Made by a program: the position numbers and the translations under genes | Shown here: in pieces, positions 1 through 12,840 of the stretch | Numbering within the stretch: position 1 is the first letter of the stretch | Layout: each line of letters opens with the position of its first letter | Source: Dryomyza anilis | Taxonomy: Eukaryota > Arthropoda > Insecta > Diptera > Dryomyzidae | Assembly (NCBI GenBank): GCA_951804985.1 | Contig: OX638132.1 | Span: 87,858,696 to 87,922,695, forward strand | Length of the DNA: 64,000 bases | Reading direction: 5' to 3' | The notes under the pieces: model-generated | The model's database searches: none | Told to the model about the DNA's origin: nothing | What the model saw: only the letters and a program-made list of their open reading frames with translations

Positions 1-59
1 CATATTTAATTCATTTAAGAATTTTCTTGGTATTTATAAATTTATCTTGTATTTTTGAG

Positions 60-250
60 TTAATTTAACTTTCTGTGGTATTTTTGTGGTAATTTTTAAT
101 GACTGTGGGAATTGTGTGGTAATTTTCATGTGCTATGGGAATTTTTGTGGTAATTTTCATGTGCTGTGGGAATTAAATCAATCAAAATTACCACGTGGGA
201 ATTTTTAATAAGTCGTATGGGAAAAAGGTATTTATTTTAATTTTTCGTGG
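60..250. repeat. Short tandem repeat, GTGGGAATTTTTGTGGTAAT
   Basis: About five degenerate units of 30-36 bp made of GTGGTAATTTTCATGTGCT and GTGGGAATT. Confidence 0.75.
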
Positions 251-698
251 GAATTTTGGATGGCAACTATGGGTGCAGGCCTGTATGAATCACTACTACT
301 TGAGGTTGAATTAATGCCACGCCAAAGAATTGTAGTTTTAATAACTTCAAACGTATCTTATCTGCAATGTTAAAGGGATTTTGCAATTAAAAATCAAACT
401 TGATTTTTTTTACAATTTTATTTTATTACTTGGTGCAAACAAAAAATATATATATAACAAATTTCTTAAATCTCAATTGAGAATCTGCACTCATGATGGA
501 TGCAATGCACTCACTCGCTACGATGTCTACTTAAAAGATACAATATTTGAACGCATGCACTCGCAGATACTTTTGTATCTACTATGTATGTATGCATGTG
601 TGTGTGAGTGTGTTCATGTGAGTTTGTGTTTAAAAATATATTTATAATGTAACAAGTTCAATAGCTGCGAAAAACATTGAATTTCAATGCCGCGCCTT

Positions 699-775
699 GA
701 CTATCTGTCTGTCTATCTATCTGTGTGTCTGTCTGTCTGTTGGTTCATTGTCCGTCCGTCTGCCTGCCTGCCTGT
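699..775. repeat. GTCT/GCCT microsatellite
   Basis: Runs of CTGT, CTAT, GTCC and GCCT (TCTGTCTGTCTATCTATC, then CTGCCTGCCTGCCTGTCC). The following 780-845 is more GC-rich and unassigned. Confidence 0.8.
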
Positions 776-1261
776 CCGCAGTTGGTGGCTGGCTCTGTGC
801 GGCAGTGACGTTGGCCACATTATCACGCGCACCTCCTGCAACGGAAATTATTACTAATTAGAAGAATGCCATGGTGCAAAAGTATAGAATCTATGAGTAA
901 AAACTGCAACCAACGAAAATAAAAAATATAAATTGCGAAAAAAAAGGTAACTCTGCAGACTACTTTAATTAGAAAAATGCATTCCTCCAAATGGTTGTCA
1001 AGGGAAATAATTAAAATTTTAATTCATTTTAGCTTTCGAGCGCACGCCGTTGTCGCTGTCGTCATCGTCATAGATGTCGTGTCGCATTTTCACCAGTGCG
1101 CTGCAATTTTTCATTTTCTCGAACAATTCGCATTGTTAAGATTATGATGATGTTGCTGATTACACAGTGCAACATAAATTTTTATTCAACTAATTTAGAG
1201 TTAATCAAAAATTGTCCAAATATGTATTTTTCATCAATTGAAGAATACCAGAAATTTATAA

Positions 1262-1552
1262 AAAATGTTTCTGCCTGTTACAGACAGGCTACCTTTCCCC
1301 ACCATTAGGCTGTTATAAAGCTGCTATTCAAATTAAAAAAAAAAAAAACAAAACTTACAAAATAACGCCTTTGCCTGCTAGGTGTTGGCTTGAACATACT
1401 AGCTTCCTGCGTAAACGCTGCTATAGGAAGCCTGCCTTTATTCAAAAATTCAAAATGCCTTCTGTGCGATGTGTATTTTCTATCATATTCCTGTGAGTTT
1501 TCCTCAAAACTGCTACTATAATACCAGTTTCCTTGCATACTTTTTGTCTCGG
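1262..1552. repeat. Dispersed repeat with GCCTG..CAGGC hairpins, copy 1
   Basis: Aligns with 61098-61478. Shared blocks include a short hairpin (GCCTGTTACAGACAGGC here), AATTCAAAATGCC and CTACTATAATACCAGTT with CCTTGCATA. The minus strand reads an open frame beginning MQGNWYYSSSFEENSQEY in both copies. Confidence 0.7.
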
Positions 1553-2414
1553 GAAGTCTTTGTAAAATGCAGAAACGAAAAATTATGTTGCACTGCGTAG
1601 ACTTTGAGAAAATTGCTTCGGTGGCGCATTTTGTTGAAGGTACCTTTTTTAGAGTTGAATTTTAACTGTTTTTTTTTAGCATTTCTTATTGCCATTGATT
1701 TGCGCTGCAAAATAGATTCGTTTTTCTATTTCAGTTTTAAGTGTGCAATAGCATAGATTATAGTATATTGTTTTTGTTGTTGGCACATAATAATGGTTCC
1801 AGTTAATACCGCAAACTTTTTCTGCAGCGTTCGTCTTTTTCTTCTCTTCCTAAAGATTTTTTATAGCCATTGTGTGTCCAGAAGTTGCTGCCAGAGTGGC
1901 GGCGGCGGCAGCAACAATAGCTGGCAACTATTGTTGTATATCGTGCTGCTGCTGTTGCTGGCATAGAAAACTTTATAAATATTAAGAATTCACTTGATTT
2001 GCTGTTGCGCCAGGTGTTGTACATTTTTTTTCGTTTATTTTTATTATGATTAACATTATTTTGTCTATTATTGGCTGTTGGCGTTGCTCCTTCTATTCTA
2101 CTTTTACCATATATTTTAGCATTGCTCGCTCGCTTGCCACGTCCAAGTTTGAGGCTATCACAATAAAAAAAAATATTTTATAAAATAAAATAGTAACATA
2201 GCTTCAATTGGACATTGAATTAGTTTTGTTTTTCGTGTTGCAGTACATCTGTTGCTAATTCAAATTTTTGTTAGTTTCTGCATAGAAATAAATTAAACTT
2301 TCTATTCATTGAAGAAAATCTGTACAATAGGTAGACATAATAAAAAAAAAACTATTCCACTTTGTGCAATTGTTTGAAATGTCGAGTGTAGTTTGGTTTT
2401 TATTAGATTTCTTC

Positions 2415-2595
2415 TTTTCGCAAGACAGACAGACACACACACACAGTCAGTCATACGGACGGAACGTTCGACCGACCGACCGCATTATTTCGTCAATTCA
2501 ATTTGCAGTGTTGTGGAACGTTGCATAAGTAACGCAAGGCAGCACACGACACGTCGACGAGTGGTAACGTTCCACAAAAAAATGTCGTCAAATTA
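2415..2595. promoter_or_regulatory. GC-richer promoter or 5'-UTR-like island
   Basis: An isolated patch with ACAGTCAGTCATACGGAC, CGACCGACCGACCG and two GGAACGTT / AACGTTCC elements, against a very AT-rich background. The initiator-like TCAGTC at 2447 is suggestive. No gene can be assigned. Confidence 0.3.
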
Positions 2596-2673
2596 AATAA
2601 ATGTTTGTTATATTTTTAGCTAGTTAATATTAGTTAATGTCAGCCTATTCTGTACATTATTTTAGGGAAGATA

Positions 2674-2882
2674 CACGCAGAAAAAAATACTATATAACTA
2701 ATAGTTTTTTACTATTAAAAATAGTCAATAGGATAAGTTATTATTTTGATCGGAAAATACCATTAAATACTAGAAAATATCATGGCATTTATATGAAAAT
2801 ATTTATTTTTGGTACACTATTAAATCAATAATTGTCCTATTGACTAATTTTAATGGGATTTGAGGGAATTTTTTTCTGGGTG
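2674..2882 (+). mobile_element. TA-flanked MITE (CACCCAGAAAAAAA family), copy 1
   Basis: The ends are CACGCAGAAAAAAA and its inverse (TTTTTTTCTGGGTG), with TA on both sides, as for Tc1/mariner-type MITEs. The interior ATAGTTTTTTACTATTAAAA and CAATAATTGTCCTATTGAC is shared with the copies at 19705 and 58608. Confidence 0.8.
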
Positions 2883-2885
2883 TAC

Positions 2886-5800
2886 ACAGAGATAAGAAAT
2901 GCTCTATTATTCAAAAATGTGGATTAAAAAAAAATCATTTGAATAACAAATTTTATCAATTCAACTAGAAGATAATTCGGCAAAAATTGATTTATTATAA
3001 ATTCTTTTAATTGTATTTATATTACTTGTTTTAAATAAATCACAAATTCCATTTAATTCATGAAATAGTTTCATATTTTCATTGAAATTTTTTATAACTT
3101 TCCATTAACGACCTTCCAATATTATTTATTTAATAAAATGTATAGGAGGCTGCTATTTACAAATGGCTGGATGTCCGACAATGTGATAAACGTCATTTGA
3201 ATGATAACGTCTGTAGCTACATTTTTTTATATCGTTCATTTACTTTATGAGGGAGTCCATTGAAAACTTTAGACGCGTTATTTGCTTTATTGAGTTATGA
3301 CAGTATTGAAGTAAATAAGCGATATATTTAAAAAAATACTACGACTGTCCTGTGATCAGTATACAACTTTATTTCCTTAAAAAAATGCATTTGGAATTGT
3401 AAAATAACAAAATGCTTTACAAAATCTCTCAGTTTTTGTTTTCTTCCTTAACTATAAAATAAATGAAAAATCCTTGAAAAACTGATTTCATTGATATTCT
3501 GAAAACGTAACGGCACTGTACATGGAATGTCCCATATATGGCAGACAGTTTTTGAGTGATGACAACATTGTCATTTGATAGTCTTTCGAATAGCATTCAA
3601 TTTTCCTCATCCTCATTTATTTATAGTATTAGTCAATAAATTTAAAAAAAAAGAATTGTTTGAATCATCGTCACTCGACAAATTTTGTAGTTGAATTAAC
3701 AATTATTTTATAAATACCTATGAGGCAATATGTTATAATCCTAACACACTTTATAGTTGTTCTGTAGTTCTCACTTGTAATAAAATCGGAAAGTTTACCA
3801 AAAATTCCAATTTTTAAGCGTCAATAAATGTAATATTTATAACGATTTTTTTATTGACTTAATTATTAGTTAAATTAACAAATATTTATTTTATATTACG
3901 AACAAATTGGTTCTACTTTAAATTATAGATAAAATTAAAATCGTAGAATAAATAAAAATTATGAATGCTTTATGCCCGATTTACATTGTATCTTCTGTGA
4001 GTCTCACTGTATTTCCTAGGGGTGTATTTTTCAAAAAAAATACTATTTTTATATGAAAATTTAGACAGGTGATACAGTGAGACTCACAGAAGATACAATG
4101 TAAATCGGGCATTAATTAGCTTTTGCTATTTCGATTAATATTTGTAATTACTATGTATTAACCATTAAATTACCAAAGTAACTTCAAATAATAGAAATAT
4201 TTTTGATATCAAATTTTTTTATTTATCAATTTTTTATATATGACATTCAATTTTTTAAAATAAAATAAATTTTTACTGCATTAAATATAGAAAATAACAA
4301 AGTATCGATATATTAAAAAAGCAATTTCTTCTGGTGTAGTTGCTCATGCCATTATGACCCCATGGCAACATCGTTACCGCAATTTAAATTGGTTTCGTTC
4401 AATGAAATTGTATCCATCCCTTTTGTGCTACTACTGACTGACCTTGATCTACAATGAATATGACATTTTGCGTCACACAATTGTGAGCTACAGCTGGGTT
4501 TTAGTTAAAACAAAAATTTTAATATAGACTTAAAATTTTATATAATTTTCATCATAAATTTTTCCAGCACCAAAATAGTAGTACCTACCATAACCTACTT
4601 TTTCCACTGTAACTTCGCATATGTTTTCTGTAATTTATCAACATTAATTGTATTTTTACCAACACGCGGTTATGCTTAATCGTGTGTTTTTACAGTTGCA
4701 ATTATTTATTCAGTAGATGTATTGTGCAGCTTTATACTTGAGTGTTTCTTCTGCAGTGTCTCAGTTTACCATTTATCAAAATAATTGATTGTCGAGTACA
4801 TAAAATCTGTTTATTCATGGCTTAACAACAACCAAATGACTCATTTTTGTAAGGCGAAATAATTTATCTGCCACATTTTTAAATGTTTATATCTCAAAAT
4901 ATACGTCAAATACGTAAACGATATAATTAGTTTATTAAGAGCAAAGCTAAGTTTAAACTTTTTCAAATTATTAAAACGTCTATAATTCCTAATCGATACG
5001 ACCGAATGTCTTAAAATTTTAGAGAGAGATTGCCAATTTATGAGCTTAAGTTTATCGTTAAGTTTATATTGATTGACATTTTTAAATATGAACAATTCTA
5101 GATTAGTTGCTTTCATTTAAACAGAAATGTTGACACTTTTGAATTTATTTTAATTTGTAAGAATTAAAAGCGAGGCAAAATTCAGTTATAACCCACGTTG
5201 AGCTTACGATTTTGAGGTTTTATAACACATTAAATTTCGGTATTGTATAAATATTACTTTTTATATACAATTTATGTAATTAAAAACAATTTATCTTAAA
5301 AAATGAATTTATAATTTGTACATAAAATTAATGAATATGGTTCATTCCACTCGTATCTCGAATATATTATACTTTTCTACCTGCTTTTACTGATTACAAT
5401 TTCTTTAAGGGATTGGTTATGGGATATCCATTAAAAATGGTGATAAAACGTTAAGTTATATATTACATATGATTAATAATCTTTTTAAATGCGATTTTTA
5501 ACCACTTAAATCTAATAATGTTATACAACCCATAACAACAATAGTTTCACAACCATTAAAAAGTAGATTTTCTGCTTAAAAGAAAATCTGTTTTTCCTGG
5601 AATTATAGTTTCTACATCATGTCTACTATTGTTTGTTTGTTTTCTTCTTTTAATTTTGATGATTTGCATTTTTGTTATATTTTTTGTGTTGGTTTGTCTA
5701 GTTGTTGATATGTGTTACCCCTACCTATCTGTATGTCAGTCATGTAGTCATCATATTCGTGAATACTCTTTTTGTTTGTTATGGTGGGTTTTGATTGCAG

Positions 5801-6730
5801 ATTCTTTATCTTTCTATAGTAATATTATGAATGATATTTGGGTTTCTTTAAACTTTTGCTAGATTATTATTATTATATTTTACTTTGACTACATGCATTG
5901 TATTGTTGTTTCTTTAGCCGTATTTCCGTTGCGCGTTCCCACCAAAAAAGGAAATCACGCACACTTCCGTCTTTGTAATGTGAAAACATTTGATTTATTT
6001 ATACAATTTTTATGATAAGCATTAAATCTGAGCGAAAGTGTGAATTTTTTTTATTTTTGAAATTTTTCTACTAATTAAGACGACAACTATTTTCTTTTCA
6101 AACTATTAACATTTTTCTCAACACTGAGTCATACACGACACTCACTCGCATACACACATTATTTGCATCATGGCGTATTAATGACTTGCCTAACATTTTA
6201 AATCTGTTGTAGACTATATTTGACTATGCACTCAGAGAAAAAACATACATTCAAAATTAATTAAAACAATTATTATTAATATTGAAATTTGCTATTAAAA
6301 CAATAATATTTAAACATTTAATTCAATATTTTGTTTTTTTCATTGAATGTTTATATAGTCCATGATACAACGTTTACGTTTTAAATATAATTATAGTAAA
6401 TCCTTAAGATATTTAATGGTATTAGGGCATTTTCACGTTACGAGCGTAAGTAGCTCTATATTTAGTAAAAGAGATGAAAACAATCGTACGGCATGGTACT
6501 AAAATATGAACAATTAAAGAGGGCGATGTGACAAAAAGTAGACCTTTCTGTGTAAATGCCCATATATAACAAAATCTATAGTATAGCCGTTATTATTTTT
6601 CTTCTAAGTTGGACTTGTAACTGGTCGGATTACGATAACGACATTTTTCAATGATCAGTTCTGATCGTGGAACTAGATTAATTGAAAATAGACGAACAGG
6701 CAGTATGGCAAATAATCAGATTATAAGAGA
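2886..6730. other. AT-rich non-coding stretch
   Basis: Holds the hairpin MITE at 3973. Around 5410-5600 there are diverged inverted pieces (GGTTATGGGATATCC and CAACCCATAACA). Nothing coding is supported. Confidence 0.5.
3973..4111. mobile_element. 139-bp hairpin MITE with 40-bp perfect inverted repeats
   Basis: The arms 3973-4012 and 4072-4111 are exact reverse complements, beginning TGCCCGATTTACATTGTATC. They are flanked by TTA on both sides (3970-3972, 4112-4114). A 3-bp TTA/TAA duplication points to the PIF/Harbinger superfamily. Confidence 0.85.
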
Positions 6731-7774
6731 CTTAAGTTTTTAAGTGATAGTTGAACTTTGTTTATGGTTTAAACTTCGTTTAAAATCAAAATTGATTTTT
6801 TCAGTGAACCTCAACCGTCGTTTAAACTTAGTTTAAACGACTGATGCTGATGGTTTAAACTACGTTTAAACTTGCCAAGTTTTCGACATGAATTTTGTTC
6901 ACAACACTTCACTACTTTCTGTCGCTGCGCTGTTTCACAAATTATTATTAATTTTTGTATTTTTGCACACTATGCATTAAAAAAAGTCTCACATGCACTT
7001 ATGTTGTTCGATCTATGGTTTAAATTTAAAAATACATTAATTTTATTTTTCTGAAACAATTTTTTTAGTTTCACTCAAAATAAAAAGACAGTAGCAGTAG
7101 TAAAAAAGGTTGCCAATATAACAAAAATGTTTGCTGAAAAGACGAAAGCGCCGAATTCTGCTAAAATAGCTAATGACAGTTTGCTATTTCAGCGAACTTT
7201 TTTTATGCTATTAGAGCAGACAATTTTAGCTGTTTTAACTAATGTTTTTGCTGTTAACTCAAATTCATAGAAAAGAAATTAAATAAATATTTTTTTTTTA
7301 TTATTTTTTTTATTTATATTATTTTTTTATTATATTTATTTCATTTTTGTATTTTACCTTTATTTCACTATTTCACTCTTGCATGCGTTCATTATTACTA
7401 CGTAGAAGAAATATCTCTTTTAAATAAACATGTTATCGAAAAAGAGACTACGAATTATAGACACATTTAGCCCAGCAAACAGTTCGCTATTGTAGATAAA
7501 AGTTTGCTGTAAATGCCATTTAAAGTTTGCTAAAATTTAGCAGTCAGAGTTTGCTATTAATAGCAGACTTTTTATTTTGAGTGTATTTAATTTTGAATGA
7601 TATTTATCAGAAGTCAAAATCGAGAGAATTATTTGTCATTTGCCTGTGGTGCCTTATGTATTGTCTTGGTCTGTGTTCATTTTAAACTATCACTGATAAC
7701 GTCGTTTAATTTAAAGAGAAGATTAATTAAACGGAGTTTAAACTACGTTTAAACGAGCACTGAAAAACTGGCCC
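6731..7774. mobile_element. TIR element of the GGGCCAGTTTTTCAG family, copy 1, with a nested insertion
   Basis: Aligns with the copy at 45516 (TGAACTTTGTTTATGGTTTA at left; GAGCACTGAAAAACTGGCCC at right). The left terminus is decayed. It carries another element at 7072-7583 that is absent from the other copy. Internal GTTTAAAC palindromes are frequent in both. Confidence 0.75.
7072..7583. mobile_element. Nested MITE with CACTCAAAATAAAAAG inverted ends
   Basis: CACTCAAAATAAAAAG at 7072 and its exact inverse ending at 7583. The paralogous copy of the host element runs without it. The interior has many GTTTGCT/AGCAAAC motifs in both orientations. The target duplication is unclear. Confidence 0.75.
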
Positions 7775-9176
7775 TTAGTTTATTATTATAATAAAAAAAT
7801 CATAAAAACAATAGTATCAATACTATTAGTAAATAATTATATTGAAAAAATTATACAATACAAAAATAAAAATATTATAGAATTTATAGTATTTCTTTAA
7901 CTATTAATATAAAACGATCAATAAAATTCAAATCATTCAATTAATATGATTGAAAAGATTTAAATTAATGTGATAAAACTATTAATACATTTATCATAAA
8001 ATCAATATTTGGTTTGACTGATTTTCTTCAAAGTGTATGGCTATATAAAACGTGAATATATTTCACAGTTGCTGCGCCGTTGCTTGATATTCAATTGAAT
8101 TACAATTTGCTGACGTTATGTTCGTCGGAATCGCCGCCTTTGTTTTAGGGTCCCCTCTTTTGTTTCTTCGTCATTTTGCCAAATTAAAAATAGATCTTAC
8201 GCGATATTCCTGCTTAATTCATTTCTTGTATTTTTATTTGGGAGGGTTTTTAATTTGTTTAAATTTTGGTTTTGTTATTTTCTACATTTGTACACTATTG
8301 CGCCTAATATGTTTTCCATATTGGTTTCAGTTGTTTTGTTTTTCGGTATGTTTTTCCTGTCGGCAGCCAGCCACTGTTTGTCACGCATTATAAACTATTT
8401 AAATGCAAAATACATACTGCATATATGTTGTGTGCTTGTTGTTGACCAAATGGTTTTTTTTTTTGTTTAACCAAATTTAGACAGTAAACGATGAAGTCGA
8501 CTTTAAATTGCTAATAACAAAGAATGTTGTAGCTTCTGCTTCTTTTTACCATTGTTGATGTCATCGTTGGAATATTTTGGCGGCTGTTATTTATCAATTA
8601 ATATTATTTGCTTATAAAATAACCAAAAAAATAAAAAAAAAATATTTGCAATAATGTGATTTATAAAAATATGACTGAATATAGATAAACAACGTTTAGG
8701 TATCATATTTAATTAACAGCTATCGCTGATATTTATTTTTGCAATTAGTTACTGCCGGTATAACTTGGTTTTTGCATTTGCAAAAAATATTTTTTCTTTC
8801 TTTTTTTTTTCATATAGAAAAGTAATTTTGTGAATGAGTGTCATATTTTTATAACCAATTATTCTTTGTCGTGGTAGTCATGCATTTTAAGCTGTGCTGC
8901 GTCGATGATTCATGTTATAATAGAATTATATAAGTAAAAATTGTCTCACTGCTAATTTAGAGGAATTTTATACCATGAAGAATATTTGAATAAAATTTGT
9001 ATTGTTTATAAATTAATATTCATTCATTAAAAAAATGAGTTAACAATTAAAATCAGTGACTGTAAATAATACAATGGGAAATGATTTTTTAAAAAACTAA
9101 CGTTGAAAACTATAAAACTAACGGAATAACCTTGAATTGTATTAAATTTTTGTTAAAAACTATTTTTGTTTTTTCA
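7775..9176. other. AT-rich non-coding stretch
   Basis: The frames at 8118-8470 are hydrophobic by composition (TTT/TTG-rich) and show no domain. Nothing else seen. Confidence 0.5.
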
Positions 9177-9795
9177 CCCGAGTGAAAATTTAGTTCAGAA
9201 TGCGATGATCATTGTCTGAACAGGGTTGCCTGATTTCAAGTAACGCAATGATCAGGTTTCCACAATAATCATGCCATGGAATCCCAGGAATCCCAGTAGA
9301 TTCGATTCATTTTTTCGGAGTAATTATATTATTGAATTCGCTCGTATCAACTACCTTATCGATCCTCCAAAAACACTCCGAAAACAGCAGTTTGTTGTTA
9401 AAAGTGAAATGTAATAAAATTAAACAAAGTGAAATGGATTCAATTGGACTTATTTTTTTTTTTTGGAAGACGATCGCTATAATCTTGGCATACAAACAAA
9501 ACAAGAAAATGTAGAATTAAATAAGGGTGTGGTTGAAAAGTGAATAGATATCTATGAAGACCAAATCCGCCGCATTTTCAACTCGAATTCGCGAACTGCT
9601 TTTAAGCAATTTTCTCGCCGCTATGGATTTCCTGGATTCCATAATCGACATGAATGTCAGATTAAAAACGTGACGCTATTTAAAGTTGATATCCTGGTCA
9701 AGCTTTCTGATCTTACTCTTATTCTAACCTTATATCATTCGATGTATTCTGATCAGGCACGGATGCGAAATAAGGCTACCCAATTTCTACTCGGA
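9177..9795 (+). mobile_element. CCCGAGTG-ended element with TGATCAGG subterminal motifs, copy 1
   Basis: The left end CCCGAGTGAAAATTTAG is followed by clustered TGATCA motifs. The right end is the inverse type (CCTTATTTCGCATCCG seen reversed; ends ACTCGGA). No clear target duplication. Confidence 0.55.
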
Positions 9796-9894
9796 AACTA
9801 CATTTTTAAAATTTTGGTTAACAAAAAGAGTTTTATATCTGACATTTTCTAAACAATGCACAATGCTTCTACCAGAAGTTTGACTTATAAAAAC

Positions 9895-10668
9895 GAGTTG
9901 GGAAAGTTAGGTCACATGGGTAAGTTCGGTCACATGGGGCGGATTTTTATAGTCGGTCGGGCCCGACTATGGAATACCCTACACCTTTGGTGGGGATATT
10001 AACCCTCAGAATATTATTCATATATCAGAAATTTACGTCTTATATCCCCATAATTTAAAAAATACATAAAGTTGAAAAAAAAATTGAAAAATATAATTGG
10101 GCGGACCACGCCTATATTTAAAATTTTGAAAGGCTAATATTTCATAGATTTGATTTAAATAATTTACGGATCAAATTTCCACCATGAAAACCCGGGAAAT
10201 AATGAAAAAAAAAAGTGGGCGGATCACGCCCATTTTTTGACCACATATTTTTAGGTGAATTCTAACAATACATTTTAAATTTTATAACTATACCTTGAAT
10301 ACTTTTCGAGTTATTAGTTCCGAAAGAGTTACATAAAAGTGACTTGTATGGGAGGTGGGCGTGTCCGTTGACCGATTTAGCTCATTTTCAAACTCAGTTC
10401 CTAATTTTGGCTAAAATATATTGAGACGAAATTTCATCGCATTCTGTTCAGTATTTCTCAAGTTATTCTGTATTCGGACAGCAAGACAGCAAGACAGCAA
10501 GACGGACAGACAGACAGACAGACAGACGGACATGGCTAAACGGACTCGGGTAGTGATGCTGATCAAGAATATATATACTTTTCCATACCGGACACGCCTC
10601 CTAAGGGGCGTTACAATATATGCACAAAGTTAATATACCCTGTACCTCATAGGTGTAGGGTATAATGA
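9895..10668 (+). mobile_element. Mini-me/DINE-1-like dispersed repeat, copy 1 (long form)
   Basis: Starts GAGTTGGGAAAGTTAGG and ends TAGGGTATAATG. It contains a GACR microsatellite at about 10483-10533, a core (ATGGCTAAACGGACTCGG and on to GCTGATCAAGA) and an ATATATATA run. This order of GTCY array, core and TA array is the layout reported for dipteran mini-me elements, later grouped with DINE-1. A second long copy at 55536-56328 aligns over its full length. Confidence 0.75.
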
Positions 10669-11152
10669 TATACAAAGTTAATGAACTGAAGATCCTTTGA
10701 GTTCAAAAATTAATTTAGTCTGACTTAAACTTTCTCGGGGATGGTAAACAGTGGTTTGGATAAAGTTGAAAAAGTGGGATTGATTGTGTTATTTAAAATG
10801 TGAAGTTATTTGTATTTTTACTACATTTCGGAATTATAATTGCTATCATCGAGAGACGACATTTTATAATGGACATTCAACAACAAAGAACTAAAAATAA
10901 AAATGCAAAAATACATTTTAAACTTGATTCTTGTTCTGGTTAGCGTTTCATTTTAAAACGAAATTGCAATTTTGTATTTTTTTTTTATAATTGAACATTT
11001 TAAAATGGTAATTGCTAAATCGATTAGTTCCACTTGTTGAAACAATTTAGCTTTAAGAGTCAAAGCATTTGATCTGTTCATAAAATTCTATGTTTATAAT
11101 AAAATTTCAAAATAATAAAGATTAACACCATTAAACGAACACCAAGTCGCTT

Positions 11153-11836
11153 CCCGAGTGGAAATTGGTTAAGGTTAGCCCTATTTCGCATCCGTCCCTG
11201 ATCAGAACACAATCAGGCAACCCTACCAAAGGCCACATGAAATGATGCTGATCAATGTAGACTATGGTAATCACAATTTTAAATACACGTAAGGCAGTAT
11301 GATCCAATATTCATTAAAAATACTGATATAAAGTTGATGAAAACTGATGTGACACTTATGAAAAAAAACCTTATTTGATATCGTATTAATATAATATGAT
11401 CGAGATTTTATTAAAAACCTTTTATAATAAAATTGGGTAGCAAAATTATTCCAATAAAATATTCTAATAAATAAATGTTAAAATCAAATGGAAGAGATAT
11501 AAAAATTTTTCACATTTTTAAAAATTTGAAATATCTCAAAACGTTGACTTTTTGTCATTGGAAAAATTTTAAAATACCTTTTTTCACAAAACAAATTTTT
11601 TTTGTTTGAAATGTCTCAAAGTTGGTAAAAGCAGTTTAAGAAGAATTTAAATATACATCGAATTATACAAGGTTAAGATCAGGAAGCCTGATTAGGCAAC
11701 CTGATCAGGATAGTAACTTCGAAGAGCGTCACGATTTGAATCACGGAACTGATCAAAACTCCTGATCATTGCCTGACTTTAAATCAGGCTGCCTGATCAG
11801 ACAATGATCGCATCCTGAACTAAATTTCCACTCGGG
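11153..11836 (-). mobile_element. CCCGAGTG-ended element with TGATCAGG subterminal motifs, copy 2, inverted
   Basis: Its ends are those of copy 1 in swapped order: 11153 begins CCCGAGTGGAAATTGG with CCCTATTTCGCATCCG, and 11836 is the end of AAATTTCCACTCGGG. An internal GTGACGCT..TTNAAGTTGATATCC-like block also matches in inverse orientation. Confidence 0.55.
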
Positions 11837-11965
11837 TTAAAAAGTAATTGATTTCAAAAACCATTCTGAGTAACTCCGTTCTCTAATGAAAATCCAATTG
11901 CAGCAACAAATGCATAATGATGACGGTAAATTGCGTAGTGAACTTTTAATAAACATTTAATGAAT

Positions 11966-12840
11966 TCCCAGCAAACCAAACGGTAATTTTACGATATCGA
12001 AACGATATCGTTTATAGTCTCAAATGGTCGTTTTTGATAACACAGTGCAACAAATGTCCAACTTTTTCTTCCATCTTCCGATTTTATGGTAACATGGAAT
12101 CTGAATTCCGTTTTGCTCTATCAGCGACGGTACTTAAAATATATTAATTTCAAAATATACAGGTTTGGTGCCTTTAGAAATATTGTTTATCATGAACAGA
12201 CGCATTTTTTTTACTTTGACCCCATCGTCCCAACGCTTTTCTCTAACTTCCGTTTTTTCGATTTTTAACTCTACTAATTATAAATTTTGACATACCGCAT
12301 GAACGCTCGAGAAAACTATTATACGCTCTTCGGCAAATATTATTTGTTCAGAAAATTTTATTTTTTTTTTGACAAAAATTATAAAGAAGACGCAATTACA
12401 TTTTCAAATACTTTCGTGTTGATCATGTATTTCCCGGTGACAACGATATCGGCTACAATTCGTTTGAATATCGGTTGAATATTGTGTGACAACAATTTTT
12501 GATTCATGTATCAAACGAAACGTTGAGTACGCTCGTTTTGAGAGTGTTTTTGTTGCCAGCATATAAATCATACGACAAAGTAAAAAAAAAAATGTTTCTT
12601 TATGAAAAAATAGTTGGCAAAACCAAAATTTTTAACAAACGTTCGATTCAAAGAGCGAAACGAACGAAACGTTTGAAATACGTTATACAAATTCTAGACG
12701 AAGGGGACGGGGACTGGAAATAAATCGTAGTCACACGATAATAAAAAGATACATGATTTGGGGGTTTGTGTTTTTTTTTTATCTAAAATGTATCATTATT
12801 ATATCGAATTTAAAAATTATCGGTAAATGGTTTGTAGGGT
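11966..12840. mobile_element. ACGATATC-rich repeat element, copy 1
   Basis: The left part AAACCAAACGGTAATTTTAC with ACGATATCGAAACGATATCG and the right part TATATCGAATTTAAAAATTA with AAATGGTTTGTA are shared with 47012-47322. The termini resemble an imperfect inverted pair (CAAACCA..ATAATTTT). The extra middle contains three short open frames I do not recognise (12086-12723). Confidence 0.5.

Larger units (their letters stand above)
276..2660. other. Non-coding stretch
   Basis: Apart from the listed microsatellite, the dispersed repeat at 1262-1552 and the island at 2415-2595, only short frames without recognisable similarity are present. 1020-1100 is moderately GC-rich. Confidence 0.5.

Noticed and set aside
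8118..8470. Two overlapping hydrophobic frames that look like a small membrane protein
   Set aside because: The hydrophobicity follows from T-rich DNA; no conserved motif, no splice context, and frames overlap without preference.
12086..12723. Three consecutive plus-strand frames of 60-74 residues that could be a broken protein
   Set aside because: They lie within an ACGATATC-rich repeat element, have no recognisable similarity and are absent from its second copy.
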